Part shown: one piece after another, positions 1 to 12,306 of the stretch
How positions within the stretch are numbered: position 1 is the first letter of the stretch
How the letters are laid out: each line of letters begins with the position of its first letter
Origin: Archegozetes longisetosus
Taxonomy: Eukaryota; Arthropoda; Arachnida; Sarcoptiformes; Trhypochthoniidae
Assembly: GCA_018873245.2 (NCBI GenBank)
Contig: JAEMBT020000002.1
Span: 6,856,001-6,920,000, forward strand
DNA: 64,000 bases
Direction of reading: 5' to 3'
Translations under genes and position numbers: made by a program
The notes under the pieces: model-generated
What the model was told of the DNA's origin: nothing
Seen by the model: only the letters and a program-made list of their open reading frames with translations
Database searches by the model: none

Positions 1-350
1 CACTCACTGAGAAAAGTCAACTCCACAAACAAACCAAAACCATATGAGTCCTCAACGCCTAGAATTTATTTTCAATTAATCAAACTTTCTTAATGACTAA
101 ATCAGTTATTCAGTTATTCAAATACAAACATTTTTTGTAGCATTTTTTGACTTCATAATTAAGGACTAGAATTACTACTTTTGAATTGCTTACAAATTAA
201 TTCTAAGAATTATTTCTGATGTGGTAAACGATCAGATCTAACTCAACGGTATGATTTTGCTATCTTAAAGTCGGATCAAATTAAGAACTTTGAATCCGTT
301 TATTAAGTAATTATATCTTTATCTGAGTTCGGCTAGAGTTAATAATAGTA

Positions 351-450
351 AACTTTGGGTAACTTTGAGTAGATTTGAGTAGTTCTGAGTAGTTCTGAGT
401 AGCTCTGAGTAACTTTGAGTAACTTTGAATAACTTTAAGTAGCTTTGATC
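351..450. repeat. 10-base tandem repeat (aactttgagt type)
   Basis: About ten consecutive 10-base units on the pattern aactttgagt / agttctgagt / agctctgagt, in perfect 10-base register from 351 to about 448. Units differ at one to three positions, so the array is old or degenerate. Confidence 0.85.
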
Positions 451-2262
451 ACCACTACTGTTTAATTAAGATATGTAAGATTGAAGCGTCATTCATAAAA
501 CAGTGATAACTTGTCAAATATATGTGTGAACTGTTGACCCGTTCGACCTGATTCACAGGAAAGAGCAAAAATTAGATTTATAACCGTTTGTTACACAGCA
601 AAATACATCAATTATTGCTGAGTGTAAATTATTCAACTAATGAATTATTCATAAGAATTAGTTATACTCTTGTTGTGTTTGAATAAACATAATTAAAACT
701 ATTAGTTAAGTTGCTATGCCATCATAGCTTGTTAATGATAGCTAAATATACTAACTTTGATTTAAATGGCCAAGATTATTACGAGTAATCTATTTCTACC
801 TTTGGCTATGTTTAGATACTCTGGTTATTTTACTCAATCCTTCCTTACAATGAGCGACTCTCTTATATAATTAACTACTCTCTCATTTAACAAAAAACCA
901 TTTTAAATATATCTCAATTTAAGAATGATGGGGGTCCACTTTTTTCTTATTTCTCGATTGTTATACTATTACAATACTAGACTCATATCAAACTAGACTT
1001 ATTTTAAATATATTTGTAACACTCATTTACCACTTTTTCATTGTGTTCTCATATCCAAACTTGATTGCAAACGCTATTTCTTAAACTAGTTTCCAAACAA
1101 TCTCATGAAGAATGGATTCTTTGTTTGATCTTGGTGTTTTGGAAATTAATTTTCAATAGATATATTCGACTTAAGGGTGTTTGCTTTACTATTTGAGCTA
1201 TTAGGTTTTAAACTACGAGTTTATAGTCTTTCTGACAGCTGTATTTGCGTCCAACTTGGCTCACAATAGTATTTGGGCAAATATTTTCCGTAAAAGATAC
1301 CACGTCTACAAATAATTGATGTAATTCTTTTACGATTACACGCAATTCTCACATGATAGCATTCTCGATAGTGTTTGATCAGAACTTGAGGCATAATCGA
1401 AATCTAATGTTAGTAATACCTATTCATTACAGCTTACATAAACCTAGTTCAAACATGCCAACTAGTTTTTAGTACTTCATTCCCGACAGCATAACATCTC
1501 TTCAATTAAATTAATGGTATATTTAAGATAGTGGGACGAAAGTTAAGGACAAGTCTTTCGAGTGGAAATGAGGAAAATATAAGAATTACTATGGGGTGAG
1601 TGTAAAAATGTAGTATTTGTAGTCTTATTTAAATTAGAGATACTACTTTATACCACTTTATAGCTATTATGTTAACGTTTATATAAACTTAATTGTCCTC
1701 TTAATCGTCAAGTTTCTCAATTGTGAGTTTCCTTGAATCATGTAATCGTTTTTATGTTTTCGATTACTGTTTTCTGTTTGCGAACTATAAAAGGCAATAT
1801 TGCAGAAAATGATAACCTGAAAATACTTTAGAAATACTTTTAAAAATACTTTTGAATACTTTTAAATGCTTAGACTTTATCACCTATTCTATCTCTAAAT
1901 AACAAACCTCCTCTAAGCGTTTACTTTTTCAATTATAACTATTTTTAATCCTCTTTTCCAACAACAATTAGCAAAACAAATTTTCAGAAAGTAGTTTAAT
2001 CTTCACAAGTTTAAAGTTGTCATAGAAAAAGCAAGTTTAAGATCAATTTGTAAGAGTGGCTGAAATATAGAAAAAAATATGTCAAGAGTTTGTCAAATAT
2101 ATTCTTTAATATATTAACCTATTTTGGACATACTTATTTGTCTTAATAAATAGAATTGAGATGTTTTGTTTGAAAATATCTACAACGAAATAAATTCTCA
2201 AAATAAGGAAATTGTTTTATTAAGTGTATCTCAAATCCGAAGAGAGTCAATGCAATAGTATC

Positions 2263-2270
2263 TGACGTCA
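2263..2270. promoter_or_regulatory. CRE-type palindrome TGACGTCA
   Basis: A perfect 8-base CREB/ATF site lies in a locally GC-richer stretch about 1.3 kb upstream of the GAS2-like start codon. Its location would suit a promoter, but one site in 64 kb can occur by chance and no TSS evidence is available. Confidence 0.3.
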
Positions 2271-3394
2271 CGTTGCCTGCAATGCTGTTATTGCATCGCA
2301 TGTCTGCTCGCAGTCACAGTCAACACTTACTCTTACTGTGTTGGATAGCTGAACACTACATACACCAACCAACTGTTTATATATTCATTCTTGCTATTAC
2401 TATTCTGAAGTTTTCTTTATTATTATTATTTTTTATTAGTTTTTTCCTCTAGACCTTGTTCGATGATGAGTAAAGTTGGTTTAATTAAAGTGTATTGTTT
2501 CTATGTGTTATATACTAGTTATATATATGTGTGTTTATAATACTAGTAAACGAGTAACTTGCTTCCAGTGTTCAATCAACTGACCGGTAATGTTATTAAT
2601 GCTAATACACTATATGTTGTAAGTGTATAATTAGATTTATATACACTATGTTATATATTGTTAGTATACAACTATATTCCTAGATACTATACTTTACTAA
2701 TTTAATATTTTCTAACTAGAAATGAATGATTAAATACTTCTAATCCAATTACTGTTTACTCTTTACTCTTTTCTAACTAATCGACATCTGATTAGAGGAT
2801 TGCTTTGGAAATGATCTTTGAATTTGCTTTGAAAAGCCTAAGATTATGAACTAAGGAAACCAGATATGAATTAACAGCAATGTGAAGCAATCATATAAAT
2901 ACAGCCAATGATCTGGTGTTTTGTTGATCGGATATCCTCTTTTTAAGATTATTTATTCTATAATAACAAAATTCTTTTCTCAAATGTGTGCCATTTATTC
3001 GCAAGATCATCCATTCATATATTGATTGAGAATAGAAACAAGCGAACAATAGATCATATGTACGTGTTAAGTGCAAGTATTATACCGTATATTATTAGCT
3101 ACAGACTGCGTGTCTTCTATTCGACTCCCAGCTTCTCGATCCTTCTCACCAAGCCTTTCAATCGCTTTATTGGAAGTGACGCCACTGAGACATTCACCCT
3201 TTGGTCATAAATTTAACTAATATTTGTATAGCCATACGCAGGTGCAGGTGTACTTTACAATACTATTCTCATACCCTCCGCATTCATCAACCTATTCATC
3301 TAAATAGACATACATTTTATGTCTTACTGTAGTGAACTTTATTGCTTTATTATATTTGTTACTACAGTATTTGTTATTGTCTTCACTTCTGATC

Positions 3395-3452
3395 AATTTG
3401 TGCAGCATTCATCAACTTGTGCAGCATTCATCAACTTGTGCAGCATTCAATT
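3395..3452. repeat. 19-base tandem repeat, about 2.8 copies
   Basis: The unit tgcagcattcatcaacttg starts at 3401, 3420 and 3439 with an exact 19-base period. It ends about 140 bases upstream of the GAS2-like start codon, so it may lie in the leader or proximal promoter. Confidence 0.85.
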
Positions 3453-3594
3453 TGACTGCCTTATTCATATTTATGTAAGTTATCTACTAACACATTGAAT
3501 GTGTTTTCACAATAGTGTTTAGTGTATCTCTACATGAGTCTAAACTTGAATCGAAATCTGAAACTTATTTGAAAGACTCTTCAAACTGCTTCTA

Positions 3595-3845
3595 ATGGCT
3601 AATAGTGTAGATTCGAAACCTTCACCTCGAAAAGTGTCATATAGCAACTGTGCTCAACTGGTCCACGACGATCAGTTCCAAGTAATGCTACTTGAGCCAA
3701 GGCCTTTCAGACCCTTCAAAACAAGTGAAGAATATCTCTATGCTATGAAAGAAGACTTGGCTGAATGGCTTAACACACTCTATGGATTAGATATTAATGT
3801 AGATAACTTCATGAAACAACTCGAAACAGGAGTTTTGCTCTGCAG
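3595..3845 (+). CDS. GAS2L: GAS2-like exon 1
   Basis: Encodes residues 1-83 plus two bases: a short Ser/Arg leader and the first helices of the CH domain ([29 protein letters not shown]). The donor is tgcag|gttcac. The in-frame TGA at 3559-3561 supports this ATG as the start. Confidence 0.9.
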
Positions 3846-6800
3846 GTTCACAATCATGTTTTATTATTTTTATCATAATAGCATTCCTTTCTCGTTATGT
3901 AACAGTCGATTTTGAACTTTTTTCCTATTCTTAGACATGCGAATCATGTTTTGAAGCGGGCGCGAGAGTACGAAGCCAATGGTCGCAATAGTCTTAATAT
4001 TCCTATACCTAATAAGGACGTCGTTTTCCGACCCAATGTCAATCCCGGAACATTCCAAGCTAGGGATAATGTTTCTAATTTTATCACTTGGTGCCGGGCT
4101 CTCAACATTCACGAGTGCCTTCTCTTCGAGACTGACGATTTAGTTATGAGAAAAAATGAAAAAAGCTTTATTTTATGTCTTCTGGAAGTGGCTCGAAGGG
4201 GCTCTAAATTCGGTGAGTCAACTTTCTATATGATTACCTACTCTTAAGGAAGTTCTGATTCTCATATTACTTGAAAAGTGGGAGAATTTTATCTTTATTA
4301 ATATTTTCTGTTTTGCCACTACTTCTTATGCACTTCTTATGCACTTCTTATACACTTCTTATTCTCGTAAATCCTACCAAAATATTTTTCTATGCATACT
4401 GTGCTAATAAATACTAATCAAATAAATATAAGAAAGTTTAACCCAAAACTTTCTCCTCTTATGACACATTTCAATAGAAATTTGCTATAATATGAAAATT
4501 TAGACATTAATATTCACAACAAAAGATCGGCAAAGAATAACATTGAAACCTGCGCTATACAGTAAATGACAAATAAAATTTGGGCGTATTTCAATTGAAT
4601 ACTTTCGATTGAACTCCGTTTACATATTTGTTGAATGATTTGAAAGAAGTTTTATAAAATCTAATGTTTTTGAAGTATTTGTTGAATGCAATACTTTTAT
4701 TATATAAAATTTGGTTCAAGAGACCAAATCATAACTGCAAATACAATCGCATAATTTTGGTCTATTGCGAGTAAACTTCAACTATTGTTCATATCTTGCA
4801 ATTATTGCTAGTAAATATAATATCAAATAAACGGCAGGTTAGTTATTTGACATGAATTGCATATTTTCTTATAACAGCTAATAAGATCTTATGCATTGAG
4901 AGCAGTTATTACTCAATAGAGGTCTTCTGTGCCAAATATGATCTGAAAAATAAAAATATAAACCATTTAATAAAATGAATTCGATATGGAATAGTGCGTT
5001 TAATAATATTATGCCAGCAACAGATTTAAGATTTAAGATTTAATAAATGAACTCACGAGTGAGAGATTAACGTTTTTAAGTATATCTCAACTTAATGTAT
5101 GGGCATATCTAAACCCAGTGTATGAACATATCTCAACCTAGTATACCATATCTCAACGTTCACCATTCTCACCAAAATAGAGCACACTATTCACTCTATA
5201 TTTTCTTTATAAATTGTCCCAAAACGTCATTACCTTTTCTTATGACCACTATTTCTAAACTATATTTCACTTATTTAAAATTCTATTATCTTATTATCTG
5301 ATCGAACAACTATATGATTTGTTGAACTTTCGACTCGCAGAAGTAATACAAGTTCCTACAGTTGTTACATTACACATTACTGTAGAAGCGACGATAATAT
5401 ACAAATGCATCTCTATGAAAGACGCCTCTCTTATCCTAACTTTTCTCACAGAACTGTTCACATTAGAAATAACATAAAAAACTATTAATGAAAGCCTCCT
5501 TTGATTTAGAAAACTTCAGTACTTAGTACTGTTACTCTTTTTCAAGCATGCATTAACTAAAATTGACATTGATCTTAAATTTACATTATAATAATTATTT
5601 ATTTTTTCTCTTCTTACTTATCTTCAATTTTCTATAAATATTTAATTTGTCAACTAAATAACTTTTTCTTATCAAATAACTAAGCTACTCTAATCTTTTC
5701 TCTACTTCTTTGCTTCATTGAAAGGATACTATGTCTAAATTACTAAATTTGTTTGCTAGTATTTCAAGTCACATTTCAATCAAATTTCACTGATGCGTTA
5801 GTCACATATAGTTCTATCTTCTCAGTAAGCCTTTATCATAATTTCGCTTTGTGGAAGCAATTTAATTTATCAGTGCAAAATATTCACTTATCGTTCTCTA
5901 ACTCATAATTATGAATCACTTTTTATCTTTTTTATACTTCATTAAAAACATTATGGTAAATAAATTCTCATTTTATTAATGCTTTTATTGTGTTAACTTC
6001 CGATTCTCGTCAATGATTTTATATATGTTTTTCTTTCATTTTTATCTGCATATATCACTTTATTGCTAGTATTCTCATAAACTAATTCTGTAGACTCATT
6101 ACTAAACCAACAAATTTCACGGAACAAATTTAAAAATATCTCCTCAACCAAAAGTTCAAAAATTGCAAGACTTAGACTCAACTTATTTCAAAAGGAAGAT
6201 TACTATCCGGTGATGAAAAGAAATTTCTTGTGAGCTTGAATTTCATCTATTTTTTGTATTTTTCCGACGATGGGTAGTTGAACGAAAATAGCACTAAATC
6301 ATCTGTAATGTACTTTAGAATAATTGCTTACAATTCCATTTATATACTTTAAATAAAAGTCAGCTTGCGAGTATTTTCCAACTATTTTTGGAGTATCTTA
6401 GGGCTATCTTAGGGGTATCTTACCAGTATTTAAGCACTATTTTTGCAATATTTTACAATATTTTTCAAATATTTTCTAACTTATCTCAATTAGATCCCTT
6501 AAGCAACTCCTGAACTCACTAGTAAGACTGGATAAATACCATAATCTATGTACTTCAATCATTACCAATCATTCAAGATAAACATACGTAGATTCTATTT
6601 ATTGTGTTCTGTGATGGTAGATAACAATCAAAGATAACTAATGTTACAAAATGATGCCATTCTTTCTTAATAAGTGTGATTCAGTCTCTAAGAGGACTTG
6701 AAGATTTATGTTTCTTCTCTTCATCTGATTATTATCTATTAGATGAAAATAATTAGTGCGCAACCAGTTCTCTCCAGTTTCGTAGTCTATGTACTTTTTA

Positions 6801-9800
6801 TTATAATTATATTCAGTTCTGCTAAAATCTACTCCTTTATTTGATAAACTTATTTAAACTACTTGCTTTTAACTATTCAATTAATTTTCTTCATTATTAT
6901 TTACTCAAAACAAACTTTGATTAGCATTGAATTTCGTTTTCGGGCACAATATTGTTGAAAAGATTTGTCAAAACTTCAAGTTTATAACATGACTTATCTC
7001 AGACATGAAAAACAAGCACAGCAAAGTTATTAAATTAGAGGTCATTAGGTTTTTTTGAACTTTACATTAAATTAGTTTTTCACGTTTTTCATTTAATATA
7101 CTAGTCTTTCACAATGACATACTCACTCACTTTAACTCCATATTTACAACATATCTCAATCCATTAATTAACATTTTCTAATCTAACTTTTATTTCTTCA
7201 AAAGGCATTTTAGCTCCAACTTTGGTTCAATTTGAAGAAGAAATTGATAGAGAACTTGCAGAGGAGGAGGAAGAAAGTAATCATAATATAAATGAGGAGA
7301 ACGTAAAGAAACAAATAATCACTAATGATCTCAGGTCATTACATGAAAGGGTAAGTCAATAGATACTTTCATTTTTTTTATGCATTTCTTCCTTCCGATA
7401 CACCACATCTAATCGTCCATTACTTATCTTATAACTTTCTTTTCTAAATCTTATTTCTTTTCTACTCCTCCAGTTTCATAACTCTTATGTTTGTTTTGAA
7501 ACTCCAGCAATTGCCTTTTATAGTGAAATTATCTCAATACTACATATGTTCCTATTGTTCTTTAAGAATAACTAAAAATTTCATTTTGTAATTAGCATTG
7601 ATAGGCATAAGTTAGTTTTGAGCTGCGCTACCTTTCAAGCTCAACCTCAAAGTCAGGATATTGAGCTTCAAGCTTAGTGATAATTTGTTGAAAAATGATT
7701 CACAATTGCTCCTTCAATATGTAAAATAGCTTTTTAAAATGTGAATTAATTATATTTAGATAGCTTGTACTAGCTTTTTTATCTAATTTTCTATTTAATC
7801 CTTATAATTTCATAATTAGGCCAAGACTTAAGTGCGTAAATAATATTGACCTTTATGGAAGCTCATAATCGTAGCTCGAGCTTCAAGTTCAGAACTTTAA
7901 GCTCTAGTACATGACTAACAATTAGAAAAGCATTACAATAAAAGTTTATTTTCAAGTTGTGGACGAATATCCTCAGAGATATGAATAGTAATAAGGATTT
8001 TCTACAGATGATTTGTCATAAAAATGAAATGATAAAACGTTTATGGCAGTGTTTAGTATGTATTGAATTTGCATATTTAGGTCGTTGAGTTGTTATCGCG
8101 GTGCACATGTCCCACACAGTACAACTTGGAATATATATCTGATGGAAAATATCGTATTGGTGATACTAAAGTCCTAATATTTGTTAGGGTAAATCTCCTT
8201 TATTTTTATAACTTTCTACCTTTTTTCTTTATCTAATACTCTCATTAATTCTATATAGATTTTGCGAAGTCATGTCATGGTTAGAGTTGGCGGCGGATGG
8301 TATGGCCTCTAAATTATTTTTTTCTTTCTTTTATTTGTTTACTTGTCTTGTGACTTTGATTCTTACATGATTTACATTGATGTATTCAATCTAATAATAA
8401 GCTATTTTTACTTGAAGGGACACACTCGAACATTATCTTGACAAACATGACCCATGCCGATGCCGATCAGGTATGTCCACTTGTTTCTTAATCCAATGTT
8501 TTCTAATCTATTCATCTTATCTTCAAAACATTTCGCAAAAATAATCTCTTAAAATTTAGAAGCTTTCTTGAAAAGGTTTCAACATTTTCTTCATAATCTA
8601 TCTGAGTTAAATTCTTAGTTTTTTACTTAATCTTCAATACGTTGTAATTTGAAAAATTGAAAGACCAATTGATCCCACTTATCGATGACAGATTGACACA
8701 CTCGTGCTTTACTGTATTGATAAGTAGTGTAAATGAGTTGTTGGTAAGATTAATATGAAATAAATTCCATAAATTACAATTTGCAAAGATTGAAGGTTAT
8801 TTGATTAACTTAAGTAAATAAACACACTGCCTCTTCTCGTACTTGTGTCAAAATGAGTTATTTCATGATAACTTGACAATCTTATTCATACAATCCTTTT
8901 TAAATGCTGTCTCACTTTTCTTTGAATAGTTAAAATAATATTTGCATTCATGAAGCCTAATTAGTCACCCAATAATTCCTTTGCTAATCTGACAAAAATA
9001 TAAAAATGTGAAAATTTGTTTGGAATACGGATATAGATATGTTTCATGTGCTATATAGTCTTATCTTTAACTCATTTAACGTTACAGATAAGACTTTATT
9101 ACACTGACCCAACTATATAGGCAACGCGTTTTAAGTTATATTCACGCTCTCATTATTAATCTTTTAATGTTTTTAAGGATCTTAAACCTCTCTTAATTAT
9201 CATCACAAACTCGTTCCTTCTATTTCATATTTATTTACCACTCTCTTTAAAGACAAATTGATTGTGTTTTTATATTTATTAGGACATCGCTATTCATATT
9301 CAGCTCGATTGTCAATGACACCCTCTAAGGGTACATCCAATTCACCACAAATGCAGGTCATATATAGCAGGTATGATCTAAAAGCAAAACTAAAAATAAA
9401 TTTCTAATTTATTTAAATATTTTCATTTCGTAATAACTCATGAGTCATTTTCTACAACTGTTTATTCTAATAACCATTCCTAGACCTAACCAACCGACAA
9501 CATCTGCATCTTTTCCGAAGCGCACACAATTCAATAGTCGAGATGTGCCGCAATTATTGTCATCGGCGCCACTAAACAATCCGAATAATATTTTTATTGC
9601 AACAGATGTGAACAAGCAGAATAGACAAAAACTAAGCCCAGACAAGGGAATGACACGCGAATGCGGTTCAGCTCAAAGTGATTCTTTCTCAAAAAATGAT
9701 CAATTGGTTAGCAGCATTTCACCCAATAAGTACAACTGTTCGACTAATAAGTCCAATACGAGTCTTCCAAAACTATTGCCAAAGTCTTTTATTGATAGTT

Positions 9801-10919
9801 CTTCTTCTGAATATTCAGAAAACGAGTCAAAGAATTTGACCAATTCTGCTAAGAATGGTATCATTTGTAATGTCAATTTTGTTTTTATCTCATTTACTCA
9901 TCGAATTTATGATTTTAGGTTCAAGTCTGGTTAACAATCGTGGCAAAAAGTGTTCGCCCAGAAAAATACTAAAAACTAATGAACTTATTATGAATTCTGA
10001 CGACAAAAAATCTATTCGATTAAATAGAAGATATTCGGAATCGGATGAAAGCTCAATAGCATCTGATGAAGTGATTGCTTGCACAAAATCTAATTCAAGA
10101 AATTTAGCGAGGACTACAACCAAATCACCTCAGCAAAACAGACTAAACCCTCAAATCAATAGAACCAATGATTCAAATCATAGGTTGTCCAAATCAAGAG
10201 ATAGTCTAATCAATAAGTCTCAGAGTAGTGACGATGTTCGACTAGTTCAATCCAATAAGTTGATCCGAAACTCGAAGACTTCTCACCCGATCAGCTCTTC
10301 ATGCCTTTCTAGCCAAAGGAGATCATCAGCTGATAGTTCACAATTGGGATGTAATGGACGTATGAGATATGGCAGCTTTCCTCGAAGTCGATCACAATCA
10401 AGTCATTTGCGAATAAGTGAATCGAGTCCTAACAAAACAAACGAAACCCAATTTAGTTCCTCTAAGCCATCTATGAATAGCACAGATAAAACTGTCAAAT
10501 CAGTACAAGACGATAGTTCAGCCATAACTCCGGCAAATTCTTGCCGTCAGGTCAAAACATGGACTTTTAAACAACGCTCAAGACTTCCCATTAGTAATGA
10601 TTTGTATAAGCCTAGAGTTTCTCAATCTAACTCTTTCAATGATTTCACCGACTCTCAAATGAACGGTCAAATTAGATCCAATGATGACTTCTCGAAAAGT
10701 TCAGAGGTTGATTCTAGTTTAGAAAATTCAAACATAAACTCGGACAAGCTATTAGAGAAAATGAGACATTTGGTTAATCAGTACGAAACGATTGAAAAAG
10801 CTCGTCATAATAGTGATGATAGTGATCAGTCGAAAGATTATAACCATTCTCCCTCAAGTAAAACTGTGATATCTACACAAAATAAACCCTATCTCTCCAA
10901 AATCCCCACTTTGCATTAA
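3595..10919 (+). CDS. GAS2L: GAS2-like protein (CH3 + GAR domains), nine exons
   Basis: Spliced exons: 3595-3845, 3935-4212, 7205-7350, 8081-8188, 8259-8299, 8418-8470, 9283-9370, 9484-9857, 9919-10919. Phases close at every junction, giving 2,340 bases and about 779 residues. The start ATG follows an in-frame TGA at 3559. Residues about 48-172 form a type-3 calponin-homology domain ([43 protein letters not shown]). Residues 226-293 form the GAR/GAS2 microtubule-binding domain ([40 protein letters not shown]). The remaining 486 residues are Ser/Asn/Arg-rich and probably disordered. They end in SKIP at 773-776, an SxIP-type EB1-binding motif, with a variant SRLP near 667. Family role: linking actin to growing microtubules. 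The long tail suits GAS2L1/2/3 and Drosophila pickled-eggs rather than short GAS2. Family call is firm; the exact paralogue is not. Confidence 0.93.
3935..4212 (+). CDS. GAS2L: GAS2-like exon 2 (CH domain core)
   Basis: The acceptor ttcttag at 3934 joins phase 2 to give ...[17 protein letters not shown]. The exon carries the rest of the CH domain through [12 protein letters not shown] and ends at donor ttcg|gtgagt. The preceding intron is only 89 bases. Confidence 0.92.
4213..7204 (+). other. GAS2-like intron 2 (2,992 bases)
   Basis: AT-rich, with no supported exon. It contains an 11-base tandem repeat (acttcttatgc, four copies) at 4321-4365. The donor is gtgagt and the acceptor is ttcaaaag. 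Confidence 0.8.
4321..4365. repeat. 11-base tandem repeat, four copies
   Basis: Four near-identical units of acttcttatgc in an intron. A related motif (agttcttatgc / acttcttatgc) recurs near 35990-36025 in an AUTS2 intron. Confidence 0.8.
7205..7350 (+). CDS. GAS2L: GAS2-like exon 3 (acidic linker)
   Basis: Encodes the linker between CH and GAR domains: (G)[17 protein letters not shown], then a run of glutamates and Asn-rich sequence ending in SLHER. It is bounded by acceptor aaaag and donor agg|gtaagt, phase 1 to phase 0. Position and acidic character match the CH-GAR linker of the family. Confidence 0.88.
7351..8080 (+). other. GAS2-like intron 3 (730 bases)
   Basis: AT-rich intron with no distinct feature seen. 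Confidence 0.8.
8081..8188 (+). CDS. GAS2L: GAS2-like exon 4 (first half of GAR domain)
   Basis: Thirty-six codons in phase 0: [18 protein letters not shown] followed by [18 protein letters not shown]. This is the most diagnostic stretch of the GAR domain; the two Cys of CTC and the [11 protein letters not shown] signature are visible. Confidence 0.95.
8259..8299 (+). CDS. GAS2L: GAS2-like exon 5 (41-base exon inside GAR)
   Basis: Encodes [13 protein letters not shown] plus two bases of Trp. It is joined by a 70-base intron upstream and a 118-base intron downstream. The reading continues as GGGWDTLEHYL, which confirms both junctions. Confidence 0.93.
8418..8470 (+). CDS. GAS2L: GAS2-like exon 6 (end of GAR)
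   Basis: Completes the GAR domain: (W)[17 protein letters not shown]. The acceptor is cttgaag and the donor tcag|gtatgt; the exon is 53 bases and exits in phase 1. Confidence 0.92.
8471..9282 (+). other. GAS2-like intron 6 (812 bases)
   Basis: AT-rich intron, nothing recognised. Confidence 0.75.
9283..9370 (+). CDS. GAS2L: GAS2-like exon 7
   Basis: Encodes (G)[18 protein letters not shown]...VIYS, the basic segment just after the GAR domain. A cryptic donor at 9356/9357 (cag|gtcata) would break the frame with exon 8, so the donor gcag|gtatga at 9370 is preferred. Confidence 0.85.
9484..9857 (+). CDS. GAS2L: GAS2-like exon 8 (Ser/Asn-rich tail)
   Basis: Begins [18 protein letters not shown] and ends ...NLTNSAKN(G). 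Low-complexity Ser/Asn/Lys content; no domain recognised. The acceptor is attcctag and the donor aatg|gtatca. A 61-base intron follows. Confidence 0.85.
9919..10919 (+). CDS. GAS2L: GAS2-like last exon, ends in SKIP motif
   Basis: Encodes 333 residues after the junction residue G447, up to the TAA at 10917-10919. It is rich in Ser, Arg and Lys with RRSS / RSRSQSS type phosphosite-like patches. It holds [16 protein letters not shown] near residue 662 and a predicted coil [20 protein letters not shown] before the C-terminal [11 protein letters not shown]. The SKIP motif with nearby basic residues is the kind used to bind EB1 at microtubule plus ends. Confidence 0.9.
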
Positions 10920-11177
10920 TCTGTTAGCCAAATCTGTTGATCGCTTCCATGACTCACTTGTTTCATTGTTTTCCAACTCTTTTCTACTGTATGGTTAGAT
11001 TTGGTGTTCAACTAATTTTACATATGTTTTATATATTCTTCTAAATAGATTTAATCATTAAATTAACAAATCTTATAAAAACGTTTTATTTTATATAAAT
11101 AATTTAAACCTTAGTTTTATGTAATACTGACTTACTATCACTTTTTAATTTTACACTAAATTCTGTTGAACATTTAA

Positions 11178-11183
11178 AATAAA
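11178..11183 (+). terminator. Possible poly(A) signal of the GAS2-like gene
   Basis: AATAAA about 260 bases after the stop codon. In such AT-rich sequence the hexamer occurs by chance; it is the first canonical one downstream that I noticed. Confidence 0.4.
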
Positions 11184-12256
11184 TTTGATTTATCATAACC
11201 ACTGATAAATTTGAGTTTTTCGTTACTTTTTATATCTCTACTTCTTTCTTACCTTATCACTTCTCCATTTACCATATAAGACTGCTTTCAAGTTTAAATA
11301 TTATTTTCCAATACATTCAAATAGAAACTCAAACATTCAAATCTTCAAAATAATATATTTCTAGCATAATATTTCTACTTTTTATGCTATACCTTTATTG
11401 ATTCGCACCTTTCAAGAGTCAGTCACGCAGAATGATTACCTCTGGCCACAAATAAATAAGTTGTGCTCCTATTTATTAAGACTTAAAAATTTTAAGTATT
11501 CTATGCAACACTTGAAACTTTTTATAAATATTTTCTCTCAATTGATTCACTCAAACTTGAACGTTTGATTCACTGCCAAAATATGTTTAGCTAAGTTTGA
11601 CTCAAGTAATTTATTTCACTACCAAATCTAAATAACTTAGATTTACGCATATTTTATATAAAAAACCCTCCAGTTTTAACACTTCGTTTGCAATTCTCTC
11701 TAAGGAATCCAGTAGAAACTTCATCTATTTCTTCATAATGTCTAAATTGTTTATGCTTAGCACTTAGCAAATCTTCATTATTGATAGCAGTTTAATCTAC
11801 CGTCATTTCAAGCTTAATCATTTCTAAACAAACTGAACCGTTCAAAATTTCAAGCTACATATCACCTCCTATATCCTTTCTTTTCACTTAATCGTCCTAG
11901 TCGAGTTAACAACTTTCTCTCCCCCCCAACCTCCTTCTTACCAACTATTAACCCTTCTATTTTCTCTTTATTCTTTATTTTTAGATTTTTGTAAGGCCCA
12001 ACTTCTAATTTTTATTACTACTCTTATCTACTATTCTTCATCTTGTCATTCAAAACTTTATTCATTTTGTATGTGCCCCAATATCTTAAGTCTTTTTAGT
12101 TTAGTTGTCTCTCCATAATATGACAGTTATTGGCACTTGTTAGAGTTTTTATAGTTGATTTTCAAATATTGTTTATTTACTGACAAGTTTATAATATTTA
12201 TACTTACTTCCATTATAATTCTTATATAGAAAGTATCTAATTGAAATAAAAACGTT

Positions 12257-12306
12257 AAATATCTAATTGAAAATTTATATTAATCTAAGTTTTCAATTAG
12301 ATATTT
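12257..12306. repeat. Perfect 17-bp inverted repeat (hairpin)
   Basis: Arms 12257-12273 (aaatatctaattgaaaa) and 12290-12306 are exact reverse complements with a 16-base loop. A partial direct copy of the left arm (tatctaattgaaa) lies just upstream at about 12234. Confidence 0.85.

Larger units (their letters stand above)
1..3594. other. Non-coding region upstream of the GAS2-like gene
   Basis: AT-rich sequence with no open frame that resembles a protein. It contains a 10-base-period repeat at 351-450, a CRE palindrome near 2263 in a locally GC-richer patch (about 2215-2340), and a 19-base repeat at 3395-3452. It presumably holds the promoter and 5' UTR of the GAS2-like gene; the transcription start cannot be placed by eye. 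Confidence 0.7.
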
